The notes under the pieces are model-generated. The model was not told the DNA's origin, did no database searches, and saw only the letters and a program-made list of their open reading frames with translations. Below, in pieces: positions 13,301-25,100 of a DNA stretch of 60,000 nucleotides (positions within the stretch are counted from its first letter, which is position 1; each line of letters begins with the position of its first letter). The position numbers and the translations under genes were made by a program. The DNA is from Lineus longissimus (lineage: Eukaryota > Nemertea > Pilidiophora > Heteronemertea > Lineidae), in contig NC_088324.1 of assembly GCF_910592395.1 (NCBI RefSeq), forward strand, positions 15,590,953 through 15,650,952. Direction: 5' to 3'.

Positions 13301-13785
13301 GTCGCAGTCTCATTTTACGACTTGGAGGGATTTACCCCCGTCGTTTCGCTCCTCCAACACCTGTGCCCTACAATCTACAAACCTCATCACCAACTGATCA
13401 ACCCGTATAATGCAAGTTAATTAATCAAGGTAATTGGCTGCGACTTTGCCTATCGAAAATCTATTATATTTGAAAATAGATTGTTGATGTGATATGCGGC
13501 GGCCGCATATGGCAATAAAGACAATGCGGCGTTCCAGCTGCGTTGTTGACGAATCATCTCAATGCAGGCAATTAGGAAATGCTCTTATTGAAAATAATCA
13601 AACTGCGAAAATTGTTGTTTCTAATTTGCGATATGATCGTTCAGTGTTCGCGACAGATAAAGCCTATACTCTTTGACTTTAATTTGTCTATTTAATCTCG
13701 CATCAGCATGAGATGTGTGTACAATCTAGGAGACAAACAAATAGAAATCTGCTCTGCATTCAGTGATCAGGCAGCAAAACAAGTA
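10341..13785. other. Non-coding, nothing recognised
   Basis: No frame has a recognisable domain. A GC-rich near-palindrome (ATATGCGGCGGCCGCATAT) lies at about 13492-13510. The rest is unremarkable. Confidence 0.5.
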
Positions 13786-13961
13786 CAGTAGAACCTCCCT
13801 TAGCGGACACCTCTCTATTAAGGACAACCTCTCTATTAAGGACATTAGTTTTGGTCCCAAATTGGTTCTTTCCATTCAATTTGACCTCTCTAATCAGGAC
13901 ACCTCTCTATTAAGGACAACACTTGTCAGTCCCGAGGGTGTCCTTAGTAGAGAGGTTCTAC
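13786..13961. mobile_element. Pogo/Tc1-mariner-type MITE with CAGTAGAACCTC terminal repeat
   Basis: The left end follows a TA and reads CAGTAGAACCTCCCTTAGCG. The right end reads GTGTCCTTAGTAGAGAGG followed by TTCTAC, the inverted match with a few changes. The interior repeats CTCTCTATTAAGGACA at least three times and has no transposase. Terminal CAGT with a TA target is the usual pattern of pogo/Tigger-like elements, so this is a non-autonomous derivative. The open frame across it (13763-14026) is the repeat itself and not a gene. Confidence 0.7.
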
Positions 13962-14697
13962 ACATACACAATGTATATGTATTCAGTTTTCTAAATTTAG
14001 CTGAGTTTTTGCCTTTGAAAGTCTGAAAATGGCCATGATGAAGTAGTTACTTTTTATCTTCGGTACTTTATTCCTCCTCACCGCAGACAAATACAGCAGC
14101 TCTGTACCCACAGTGACTTTTACTTTAATCCCGTGATGCCCAATCAAACCTTACCTCAAGTAATGAAGCAGATAAAGCTGCCAATAAACTTTACTATTCG
14201 TGCTAAATCACGGCACAAGAAGTTCTCTGGTGTCGTTTTTTCAGCATTGGTCCATGGCTGTGCACAATCAAGTTTGCTTGACCAGCCTGACGCGGCCATT
14301 ACAGGTGTGGCTATAACTCTCAAGCGCCATCCATAACAATTCAAGCAGATTATTGGTCACCAGCTATAACTATCACAAGCATCACATCGGGTGGTTTCAA
14401 CTTCTCACAATCAAGAGAAGCACCCTCTGATTGCTTGAATAAAACATATGAATTACTCTCAAGATTGCAAACTGCAGTTTTTCCACAGAATAATTCTGAT
14501 AACGGTTGTCTTGGCACGGCCGCTATACCGCCATTACTCCCCGTGGGTTTTGCTAAATTGCGACCGCGAGATTAACTGGATTGCAACCGTTGATGCAGAG
14601 AAGGTAAAAACGTTGAAGCATCCAACCTGCAGTGATGCAGAGATGGAATAAATGTCGAATTCCACTTCAAAACAGATTTTCAACTGATGTTTATCAC

Positions 14698-14703
14698 TTT
14701 ATT
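14698..14703 (-). promoter_or_regulatory. Candidate polyadenylation signal AATAAA (minus strand)
   Basis: TTTATT on the + strand gives AATAAA on the minus strand, 155 bases downstream of the TGA that ends the A2M-like frame. The position is typical of a short 3' UTR, but chance occurrence is possible. Confidence 0.3.
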
Positions 14704-14857
14704 TGTTTGTTTGGACATCTTAGATTATTTGGAAAGACTTTGGTCGGTTTTATATCCTGTTGAGGAGTAAAATGATGATGTTCACACTCAGGTGTACGCC
14801 GACGAATCTCCATAGATCACGTGATATGGTTAATGGGAAAAGCAGTTGTCAAGTCGG

Positions 14858-15141
14858 TCAGAACCCAACAGGATACATTTCAAAAACAGATGCGATTCTA
14901 TCAGAACTGTGTTTTGCCAGTGAAAACTTTTCAGACACTTCGATCGGAAAACGAATGGCATAAACCATGAAAAACCAGTCACTGGTCTTGAAATAACGCA
15001 TCGCAGGGTTAAGTAAAACTGCAGTGGCGGCCACATCCAGCCCACAAACATTCCCTGTCGGTACACTTATTTCCAAGAGGACCACGACGAAGGACGTATC
15101 CTCTTCAACGTTTAACCGAAGTTTACAACAAACTTCGTCAA
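14858..15141 (-). CDS. Possible terminal exon with an alpha-2-macroglobulin-type receptor-binding domain
   Basis: A minus-strand frame begins after an acceptor-like CACAG (15142-15146) with VDEVCCKLRL and ends at TGA 14858. Its layout recalls the C-terminal receptor-binding (MG8) domain of the A2M/CD109/TEP family. A Cys near the start is followed by a run of hydrophobic strands, then EISVPTG (compare the family's VEVxLPSG), then strands ending RIASVFEMYPVG where the family has a PAxVKVYDYYxP motif. These proteins are secreted or membrane-bound protease traps or opsonins, and this domain closes the chain. The resemblance is remembered pattern, not an alignment, and several usual residues are absent. 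An AATAAA on the minus strand at 14703-14698 lies 155 bases past the stop, as expected for a terminal exon. No thioester motif or other A2M exon was seen upstream in the window, so it may be an orphan or decayed fragment. Confidence 0.38.
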
Positions 15142-15151
15142 CTGTGATAAT

Positions 15152-15269
15152 GGGTGATATGAATAAAGAGTAGTAAATGCTTTTATCTAAAACTCCATGT
15201 ACATTTATACTTGGCCTTTGTGTACAAAATTGAAGTAAAAGCATTTGCTAGCCTTTATTCATATCACCC
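15152..15269. repeat. Inverted repeat / small palindromic element (118 bp)
   Basis: GGGTGATATGAATAAA at 15152 returns inverted as TTTATTCATATCACCC ending at 15269. The arms are about 34 bases with three differences and enclose a roughly 50-base loop. It may be a small MITE; an AAT occurs on each side. It lies 10 bases upstream (on the minus strand) of the A2M-like exon. Confidence 0.7.
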
Positions 15270-15943
15270 AATATCGTGAAACTTTCTGCAAGTGCACGTT
15301 TAGTAGTTTCGAGTGGTAGCTGGTTGTTTGTTTCTCTCCAAACTTCTTCCAAAGCTTTATCCACAAAGTGGTTGTTTTTGGCTCAGGTCAGGCTTGAGGG
15401 AAACGGCCAGGTGTTTGGCGAGAAAGTAACAAAACAAAAACCAAATGTGCGAATTATCAACCGGGGATGCGCGGCCGAAGTTGTTGGGTCCGGACCAAAT
15501 TGCCTCAAGTAGCTAAAGCACACGAAACAAGATTGACACGTAAGAGATAATTGATGCTTCCCACTGCGTAATTAACTAAACGCTCCCTGGGACCATATTA
15601 TGTGAAGACACCTGTCAGTATGTGACAGACATTTTGTGTAAGCGTCGCCAATGAAAGGACAATTGGATGGGTACTTTATAGGGTGACATTGTGTTAGATT
15701 GGGACACAGAGTGACACTGGTCAGTCGGATTAGGTCCATCCGTGAGTTAGAGGATAGGAATGTCATTTAGGCGACTAATTGATGTGACATCGTGCTCATC
15801 ACATTCCAGGGATGACATGGTCAAGCGAATTACGTTACTCTTACTCACGCCAGAGCATGGATGCCTCGTCAAGTTGCTGGATGTTACAGTGGTACCTTGG
15901 CCAGACAGTGACACACGAAAGAAAGTAAAACAGCTAAGAGAGG

Positions 15944-15958
15944 AATAATAATAATAAT
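15944..15958 (+). repeat. Microsatellite (AAT)5
   Basis: Five perfect AAT units followed by TTATTGTAAAA. No attached element is recognised. Confidence 0.9.
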
Positions 15959-16214
15959 TTATTGTAAAAAACCTCCAAATAAGGAGCAGACAACACAAAT
16001 ATGCAATAAAAATCATACACAGAGAACGAATAAAAAAGCGATCAAAAGGGTGAAAGTAAAAGCTTCAATAGTTTATGGCTTTTCCGGTTTAGATTGGCAC
16101 ATAAGGTTTTTACCGAATCGACAATTCCATTTTCCTCCCTGGTGATACTTCTAGGCCTACATGTTGGATTTACAAACAGGACATTGGTGGCAGAGAGGCC
16201 CGACGACTAAACAC

Positions 16215-16248
16215 TGATACTATGCTAGAGGTGATACTATGCTAGAGG
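16215..16248 (+). repeat. 17-bp perfect tandem duplication
   Basis: TGATACTATGCTAGAGG occurs twice head to tail without differences, so it is a recent small duplication. Confidence 0.9.
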
Positions 16249-17436
16249 TTATTATATTGTTGAAGTTACAAAGATAATCATCTTGACTCCGAAGACTTTG
16301 ACACGCGTAAACCTCTCCAAACTGAACGCCTGTGAAAGCTCGCTGTGTTCTGAAACCCTGGTGGTAGGCTGTATGTCCTGCTCGGGCCCCATGGTTTTGG
16401 TTGCACCGGTGGATTGAGTCCAACACCAAAAGCAGAACAAATGTGACAGCATGTGCTCTGGCGCCCAGTAACTGACGTAACTCGACGAACGATCCATGCA
16501 GATGCTCTCTCTTCAGAGAAGTCTGCGTTGTCTGGATTTCCTCGGCTCTGGGGTCGATTAAGAACATGGTCTCACGACGACGCAGAGCAGACTGCCGACA
16601 TCATGCACAGCAAGTAAGCAAAACACACGGGTCGTTCTGCCGAACAGTATGTATTTCTGACCATCTTTCAATTGCAGACCAAGGTCATTTGTCGAAACTG
16701 AGCTGATATTTCCAATTATTCTCAACTAGTTGAATGTATCAACATGCGTTTCCATCCGGGACAATCCCTGTGGCCACGTGACATCGAAACAATATGTTTC
16801 ATCTCCACCCGAGCGGTTAATAAACCAATTTCTAATCCGAGACATACGGGTCCCCAGAGCGGAGTGCGTGGCTCGTAATAAAATCCGGACAAGGACGGAA
16901 CAAAGTGACGGCGGGGCCTCACACTTTGCATTATGGTGACGAAAACGGGCGTTAACTATGAACTGTTGCCTTTCTTTTCTTGTCAATAGTTATAAGATGA
17001 ATTTATTTGGGCTACAATTGTGCATGTTTCACATTATATCTTTAGAGGTCAATACTCTGCTTGGGCATCACTTGGTCTGATCCGAGACTATGATCCGTCT
17101 TTTCAGACAGCCTCGTATCTGAAAGCAAGATGGCGGGTGGTAGTCATGTCCCGTACGGCGCGAACCTTGAGACCCCGGGATAACTGGCCTGAGCGAGAAC
17201 TCACGAGATCCCTTTTGTTTAGCATTCCTTGTACATTGTTGTACATTCAGTTCTGAAAGGTGACTGTAACTTTACCTCCATTGAGAAATAAATGAACGGA
17301 CAACGATATACATTATTCATTTTACCACATTAATCATATCTTTGTGGTCGTAGTACAAAAGTTTATTCAGCGCCCAGTGTGATATATCTTAGAGAGATTT
17401 ACTGTATTTTGGAAGATAAAAGAAGAAGTTAGTGTC

Positions 17437-17442
17437 TTTATT
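17437..17442 (-). promoter_or_regulatory. Candidate polyadenylation signal AATAAA (minus strand)
   Basis: TTTATT on the + strand gives AATAAA on the minus strand, 121 bases past the stop of the small secreted-peptide candidate. It is weak support on its own. Confidence 0.2.
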
Positions 17443-17562
17443 CAACAGGCAAAAATTGGCTGAATGGGCAGAAATGGCTACATCCAACCCCTGCAGTAGT
17501 TTACAGACTACAAGGAATTCTCGTATATGGTCGGGCCAACCCAAGCTTAACCTTGAAAAAGT

Positions 17563-17745
17563 TCAAGTCAGTTTCATACCGGGTTGCTTTCTTAATGGCC
17601 CCCTCGCCCATAGTAACAACTGGTCCCTACCAACGAGGGGTGTGACCCACTTCCTCCCGTGATCCCTCAAACAGAGCACACCCGCCCCAGGGCCCATAAG
17701 GGCAACAATTACCACCATCCCCAAAATGACAACCGATAATTTCAT
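17563..17745 (-). CDS. Possible small secreted peptide (60 residues) with signal-peptide-like start
   Basis: From the ATG at 17743-17745 the minus strand encodes MKLSVVILGMVVIVAL, which has a short charged n-region and a strong hydrophobic core. A small-residue GPGAG stretch follows and could hold a signal-peptidase site. About 38 residues remain. They are basic, with one Cys and an RK dibasic pair near the middle and LRKQPGMKLT at the end. There is a G at -3 of the start codon. The frame is open for another 17 codons upstream, so the true start is not certain. AATAAA lies on the minus strand at 17442-17437, 121 bases past the stop. No neuropeptide or antimicrobial family is recognised. It could be a real short gene, a first exon, or a chance frame in GC-richer DNA. 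Confidence 0.22.
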   Translation of the reverse strand: MKLSVVILGMVVIVALMGPGAGVLCLRDHGRKWVTPLVGRDQLLLWARGPLRKQPGMKLT

Positions 17746-20449
17746 TACCACATCATCAGAAGGACCCTTTTTGAACCCTTTTTGCAGGCGCCACATTAAG
17801 CACTATTGAATTAACCGCTGAGGGTAAGGGCGTACACGGCTGGTACCGCAGGGGAAACGAGGGCCATTTGTGTAGGTCTCCATCCTCGCCCCGCTGTGAG
17901 GGCTGCAGGAAGGGTCTGGCGCAATCTTTAGGTAATCCAAGACCACACCGTGATTACAAGCTTATTTGTAAGTTTAGAATGACTAGCAATTTCAAGGCAA
18001 TTTTCGTTTGTTTAAATCGGGACCCCTCAGTCGCCATTGTGATCTTTAGTGTAACTTGAGTGGCGTGGAAGGTTTCGTTTATATTAGTCAATTTAGAGGA
18101 TATTCAGTTCTTCAGAGCCCATATTTCGCTTACGTCCTATAGAGGGCGCTAACGTCCTAGAGAGGAAGCCACCGACGAGTATGGCGCCCGATCTTATAAG
18201 ACTCTCATCTTTCGCTAATCGGCAAAGCAGCTCTAGAATCAATCAAGACTTTCAGAAGAGTGTCTCTTTATTATCCTGATACTACAATTATCATACACCA
18301 GAGGTAACATTCAAAGAAGCCAATTAACTGTTCGATGCTTTGTGATACGCCTGGTGTAGCATAATGGAAGTACCGGTGATTTCAGGCAGAGCTCCTCTCG
18401 CCCGAATGGATAATTTCCTGCTAATCTAATTACTACAGGATCAGCCTGTGATTGGGCTATTCTTCTGGTCACCTGACCACACTTTTTCTACACTAGAAGT
18501 TGGTGATTAGGCTTTAATGAGGAAGACTTAGGACTAATGAAGTACTGAATGAGATTGTGAGTTGTGCTTGTAAGAATGGAGGAGGGCACTTGTGTAACAG
18601 AAGCCAAATACCAAAGGAGAGCAGGAGATGGACATACTGGGGAACTATGGGGCGATTTCCTCTCACCATATATTCAGTAAGAATCTGAAGTTGTATTGAT
18701 CAACATCAGTGGTGTTCGAGCCATCTGCCCAAAGCTGTAGTAATCATGGTGATAAATCTATTGGTGGGAAATGCGTTACATCAAAATTAACACTCATCGT
18801 GTTCCCCCAGCTGCTGAACCTTTGATGTAATGCTCCCACAATCAAGACCATGAAGGGCAGAGTGTACTGCATAAAAATCTAGACTGAGTTTGGGTTTGGA
18901 GTCGCATCGACGGCTCGGCGACCGAGACTCTGAGATCGTGTGATGTAATCTATTTCATGATTTATAGCCGCCACTTATCCTCTCATCACCAAGGCGATGA
19001 CGAAACCTCATTACCGCCAAGACTTTCATGTTAATTAATTTCTTAATTGGCGCGGACAATTGATGAAGAGTTTAAGACCTGATTCGTAGCCACCGATGCG
19101 CGCACTGACACCAAGTTAATGAAGGAAGTTGATCATACTCTGATTCGATAGCAATCAACATTCACGGAACAAAATCAGATACGAGTGGCGACGGTAATTA
19201 ACAACCAGATATATCATAAATGACTTACGTCGCGTAATTAAGATTTCATTATTAGACAAATCACGTGATGAAGTGCACTTGATTCCAATTGGTTGAGCAG
19301 ATCGTGTTGTTTCTGGAACCAATGAGACGTGGTTTGAATCAACCGTGAAATTTCAACCAATCAAATGTTTAGAATTGATGGGGCTTGTGTTATTGACCAC
19401 AATGGCGGTCATTTTTAGAAAATCATAAATCTTGGACTCGTACCTTCGGCTGGATCTTGACATGATTATTCATGTAAGAAACTGATGAGTTCGTACATAC
19501 TGTTCTTTCAGTTGGTTTCCCTCGAAATCGCCAGGTCGAACACAATATCATTGGTAGATGGTTGCGAGCAGTCATAATAATAGTGCTTAGCTTTAACATG
19601 TTAATCACCAAAGACTAAATTAAATTTGTAAAAACTTCTGCCCGATATCATAATCATTAACCTGTGACTACCTTCTGTTTCTTTGAATCATCTCCAATTC
19701 GTCTTTGGAACTTTAATAGAAAGGCAGGGCATCACGTGGGTACAATTAAATTAGATGCTCCCATCACGTAGCAGTGATTTACATAAAAAGTCTGAGTAGC
19801 TCAGGAGGTTTTAGGTATCGATGTGTGAGTTCCCAGGGGTCCAGTGTTATTTCTACCCAACCCACTGGGAGAAGATGTTAACATCCAAGAGAAATGTTAA
19901 GTTTCTTTGCCTTGGGGTAGAGGAATGCCGAAACATTGCATCGGGGATTCCCCCCTGACGCTCGGAGAGACTGTAGTCCTGCCGACAATATGTCAAGCTA
20001 CAGAGAAGGCAAACAGGAAAGTGTATCCCCCAATACGAAAACGCGGCCTGTTTTAATTAATATACGAGGAACGCCACCGACCAGATTGCCAACTGACCTT
20101 CACGTATGTTTGCTCCGGAATCGACAATGAAACCAAACAGATTCATTCAAATTCCGCCATTTCGTACGTGTACAGATATGGTGTCTCAACACTACCAAGG
20201 CAATACTGACTGACTTCACTAGAATTCACCTTATGTTTCTGACTGGGTGTTTCAGCGCGACCTTCTCATCAGCCAGGTTTATCTACCTGCAGTCATCGCA
20301 TTTCAAACGTTCCCATAATTACTCTCACCTGGGCAGTAATCATCAAAACATCTTGTAAGAAATTGCTGCATACCAGCAAAAAAGCTTGTTGTTAACCTGG
20401 TCATTACACACTTCTCAATGCACTTCATTTTTTAACTAAACTATGTGCG

Positions 20450-20560
20450 CTTTATGTATTGCCCGGATGTATTGCTGAATGCGCTGCACACCCAATATGT
20501 ATGCGGTACTTTATGTATAACTGAATGCACCGCGCCCTGGGTACACGTATATACCTGATG
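20450..20560 (+). repeat. Degenerate 59-bp duplication
   Basis: CTTTATGTAT is found at 20450 and 20509. It is followed in both by AACTGAATGC- or GCTGAATGC-like sequence and a CGC/CTGC run. Similarity outside these cores is low. Confidence 0.4.
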
Positions 20561-21940
20561 GTGCCCGCATTTCGAAACCATTCCCGATCAACACACTCCT
20601 TACCTTGACAACGCAAATCTAAGCAGTATCCAACTGATACGGAAATTATAAACTAAAAGCCTTCATTACTCGACAAATCATTCTCATACCTTGATTATGC
20701 CACCAGGCTGTTTCAACTTTGTCTCAAATTGACCCAATTTCTCAACACATCCAGATTTATAATCAAGCCTATTTCTACCTCCTTCGCACCCCCTGCCTCA
20801 AGCATTGAACCAATCTTTGCGACGCACACAAAGTTGGTTTATCAAATTATTTCTCCTAGACCTCGGATGCTTCCCTTGAGCCATGGTGTCTCTCAACAAA
20901 GTCGGTTTTTACTATTACCATCTCGTAATCAACCGCCATTAAACAAAGCCTCGCTCTGGGCTACATGAGCGCCATCTTTAATCAGCCTCGTTTTAGATGA
21001 CGTACCTTGTTCCTACTCTAATTATTGAAATAACGAATCAAACCGGCCAGGTACACCTTTTCATGAGAACAATAACCAATGATGGAACGACGAAAATATC
21101 GGCCTCTTTCCACGGCACATTCTCTGGTGATTTCCAACTGTAACATGATTTTGTTTCGTGATCATGCTCCCGACAGGCCAAGCGACTCGGCGACTCCGCA
21201 ACACACAGTCCCATGACTGGTCGTGTTATCGGGGTTCCACTGTACTAACGTTGCTCCGGATTCTAAATGTATCTTTGCTGCCCTCATTTTCTAGCAGCTG
21301 TATTTTGCTCGGCCAGGTGGCCTTCCGTTCATTGCAATTCCTTCATTTTGGGTCTTAAGTGATCCCGCCCTGGAAGGGTTACTAGATGGGGGCTATACGA
21401 TCAAATAAAGCATCATTTGAGAGAGCTAAATCAGGAGTTTAATCTTGTTCTACCTCTAGATTGGCGGCTAATCGCGTCACACACTAAACTGAAGTTTAAT
21501 GGTGATAAATTCACGGGAACTCTCAACAAACAGACCCAGTCTGATTAACTATTAGACACTGATCCCCCAAGCCATGTGCAGATGGTACCACAAAATTAGT
21601 CCGCCGAATTTGGGAGCTGATATTAGATTGGGGTTTTTACCATTTTTCTCCAGGTTTTTCTGTTTATTTTCGCCTTGGGCACATCGCTGTCTCGTTCTGA
21701 ATCTCGGCTAATTACGTCAGCCAACAGTGCTCTGTTAGCTTATCTAATTATCTGAAGGGAAACCGTAGATATTAGCCGATATACACTAAATTAAACTCTA
21801 CAGATGTAACCTCGTTCTCCGCCGACTGATCAGGTGAACTGGGGACGAGTTTCTTTAGCAGATATCTGCCATATGAAGATGTTTGCCTTCACTATCGAAT
21901 CGATGGAACAGGGAAAAAGTAGACCTCTCCTGCGATTGCC

Positions 21941-21954
21941 GGGGGGGGGGGGGG
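21941..21954 (+). repeat. Run of 14 G
   Basis: An uninterrupted G homopolymer. Runs of this length are prone to slippage and to sequencing or assembly length errors. Confidence 0.95.
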
Positions 21955-22069
21955 TTACACTTGCGAGAGAGAAAAAAGGTAAATTTAACAGTTTTCCCAC
22001 CACATTTAGGAATCACTTCGGTTTCAAGCACCGCGATCCAGTGGCTGATTAGAGATTCGGGAAGGCAAC

Positions 22070-22125
22070 ACTGCTAATTGTCTCCTCATCAATTAGATCA
22101 GTTGGCTTAATTAGATACATCTATG
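22070..22125. promoter_or_regulatory. AATTAG motif cluster (candidate enhancer)
   Basis: GCTAATTG, TCAATTAGATC and CTTAATTAGATAC occur within about 45 bases. These are homeodomain-type cores, inside the inferred LMO4 intron. Function is inferred only. Confidence 0.25.
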
Positions 22126-25100
22126 ATGCGTCAGAACACAACCTGATACCATTAAGAAAACAGGAACTTGCCAACAATGTTAAAAACAATGGCCCAGGCG
22201 ATGTAACAATGCCCACCATTAACAATGAAACATCAGCATCAGAGTGAAAGATTTACTTCTTTTCTCTCTACGACTAACGTCATGGGAACACCAGTTACGA
22301 ACAAATTAACCAGACAAAAGCCACTTCTTTATTTTCCCCTGATGCCTATTGTTATTCACTTGTGCGGTTTCATTTTTCTTCGTGGTGTAAGGGATGCTTG
22401 ATTTCCTGGCGGGAAGCATCGTCTGCCGCTGCTGCAGCTTTTGTTTACATTTGTAAAGGAAACCTCAGAGGTGTCTTCTGCAGGTTGGCAACATTACCTC
22501 CCGTCGATTCCTAAGGTGTCTCACGAGGTTTTTAAGAAAGAACGAGGACCCAATGGTAAATCCAAAAGGTCTATCAGTGCGAAACCTAAGAGAATGTACC
22601 TGCTTGATTTCGAAGACAGTATTCTACTCCCTACTCCCATAAGATTTCTAAGAAAGAAATGAAGCACTAGATTTGTGTTGGTGAGCATAAATAGGGCTTA
22701 AATACATATCTTTGTGCTCATTGTCATTGTCGAGTTAATCAGCAAGGTCGTTCCAAATGCCGACTCATCCCCAAAAGGCACTGATACACCTGAATAGTGC
22801 GCATTTCTTAACACTGCTTGGTTTCTTAAAATTCTGACAGCAAATGGGAGTATTTTCTCTCTTTATCAGCGTGTTGTATTTTCAGCTAAACCAGGCAAGA
22901 TGTTCTTACAAATCGGGAATAGTGGATGCCAATATCGTCTCACTTGACATTGTCGTCACGACGGAGACGATTCATTCAAAACACCAGAGCCACACCAGCA
23001 TTGTTGCATTGTGTCACTGGATACCATCAGCCAGCCTAAGAATATTGTGCATGGTTGTATCATTGAAACTAAACTGAGCCTTGGTATGGCCGCCCCTCAT
23101 CCGGGCATCTTGCCATCCGGGTATTCCACAGCTGTCACCAATCAGGATGCAGATAGTCCTGACGGAGGGTGATCAATCTTCTTCAAGTTATCTTTTCAGT
23201 GATTCTAACTTGATGAAGTTACCCATGCCAGTCGTAAGATGAACTGATAGCATTCAACAGTAGTTGGCCAAGACATAGGAACCTGCTGACAAGGTTTTCG
23301 TAGTTCCATCTTTTGCCTTGGTCCGTCAAAGAAGTCGGGTTAGAATGTCCCGATCTCATCCCCTGAGACAACGCTTTAACGAATAGGATAAGACGGGTCA
23401 TCCATCTTACTCAAAAGATATCTTTTTCGCCCCTATCTTCCATACGTCATGTTTCTCCACATTGACATTATCCAGCCGGGTCTTCCAGCTTAGAGCGCTT
23501 ACACAATGTCTCATGATAATTATCTAAACTTGCTTTGATACCAAAGGAAATTAACCTTTCCAATATGTCAGGGACCAGGTTGTACTTTTTGCCGATTATC
23601 ATCGTCGACCCTGACACTCTGATGATCTGTCTGAACAAAATCTGCATTTAAATACGCTTGTCATGTTTTTATGAAATAATGATAAAGCTGTGAAAGATAT
23701 TTTAAATTGCCAATCCGTATGTCTGATATTGTAGGACTGCATTAGAAGTTGCCTCTTGGCTTGATTATTTATCTTTTGGTTAGTTTTCACGCCAAGGTCT
23801 TTAAAATGACACGTTATGTGCACATCCTATCTGCGTCTGACACAATGCAAGTTCGTAGCCAGAAGCAGAATACGAGCCATTATAACGCACCGGTAGTATT
23901 CGTACAACATACACATTATAGTGATGTGAGATTGAAATATGGTACCAGCGTTACAACCACTCCTCCATGTGATATCTTTGAAAACCAGGACTTTTCTCTT
24001 ACTACGTTTGGCTTGGCTTGCTGCAGTAGTATTCATTGAATAAACTGAGCTGAATACATCTTATTGCAGATTGTGCCTCAAGGACATACTCCCATTCACC
24101 GGCGGCGTTTTCTCGTACAGTCCTCATCGCACTTAAAGCTGCATAACCTAACTTTGTGGCTGCAGTCATTGTTTGATTAAAACATTAGATCATAGGATGT
24201 CCGACCTGTGTCAGGCTAGTGTCTCTTTCACCTACGCAGTACGCTGGCAATTCACTGTGTAGCTCACGCAGTACACTAACAGGCAAAATATTCCCCCAAG
24301 GCAGTATCATGGATAACTCGCAGCAATACATGTGGCCTACCAAGCCTCGGGGAATACAACCCCCTCTAGCCGGAGGGGTGACATGATGCAAGATCACCAT
24401 CAGTCATGATAATCCGGAGCATACGACAAATCAGCTTATTCATATAATGGGGTAGTTTAAAGTCGCAGGTTGTATGTGCACGTCACTTTTATGTCCATTT
24501 GGAAAAATTTAATGAAATTGCCATCGGATCCATTGTTTACCATCTCTCATAAGTTGATAAAGGTTTATCTGTGATCTTGTCTTGAACACGTTTAGGGCTG
24601 CAATGATCAATATGTCTCCATTAGGACTTGTTATCAACAAAGGTGAAAACACTCGAACCATTCAGATGCGATGAAACTTTCAACCATTCCACCCGCTCTC
24701 CAGTAATGCACATTCTTTTGTATTATTTCAATCACTCTTAATCTTGTGTTACATTCCTTACATTAAATATCAAGATAATGTTGCTAATTATACAGCATGG
24801 TGTATGTTGTTACCATCATTTAGACCCCTTGTTGGTGATAAATACAGGGCTTTTAACGTTCCAATATTTAATGGAAAAGCCAGCCGAAGATATCCAAGCG
24901 ATTATTCAATGTTTGTGTCAACAATCGGCTAAAAGCCACACTCTGTCTTCGCATCATACGATCCATTTGTCTTCTTTGCTCACAGAATATTGAAACTTGA
25001 AAAAAAAAGGTAAACCTAAAAGCTAAAACGCGGGAAGTACTTTCAAAACAAGGGAGCTTTCTAGTTTTTGGAAAAAGTGAGACTAAATGGATTTTGCAGT

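Larger units (their letters stand above)
15270..17436. other. Non-coding apart from the small repeats listed
   Basis: The 115-codon minus frame 16220-16567 and frames on both strands at 16722-16986 show no domain. The 17-bp duplication lies inside the longest of them, and I treat all as chance. Confidence 0.45.

Noticed and set aside
23599-23823. Minus-strand frame with FKDLGVKTN, recalling the KDLGV motif of non-LTR reverse transcriptases
   Set aside because: Only five or six residues match, no YADD or other reverse-transcriptase block is nearby, and the surrounding frames are broken.
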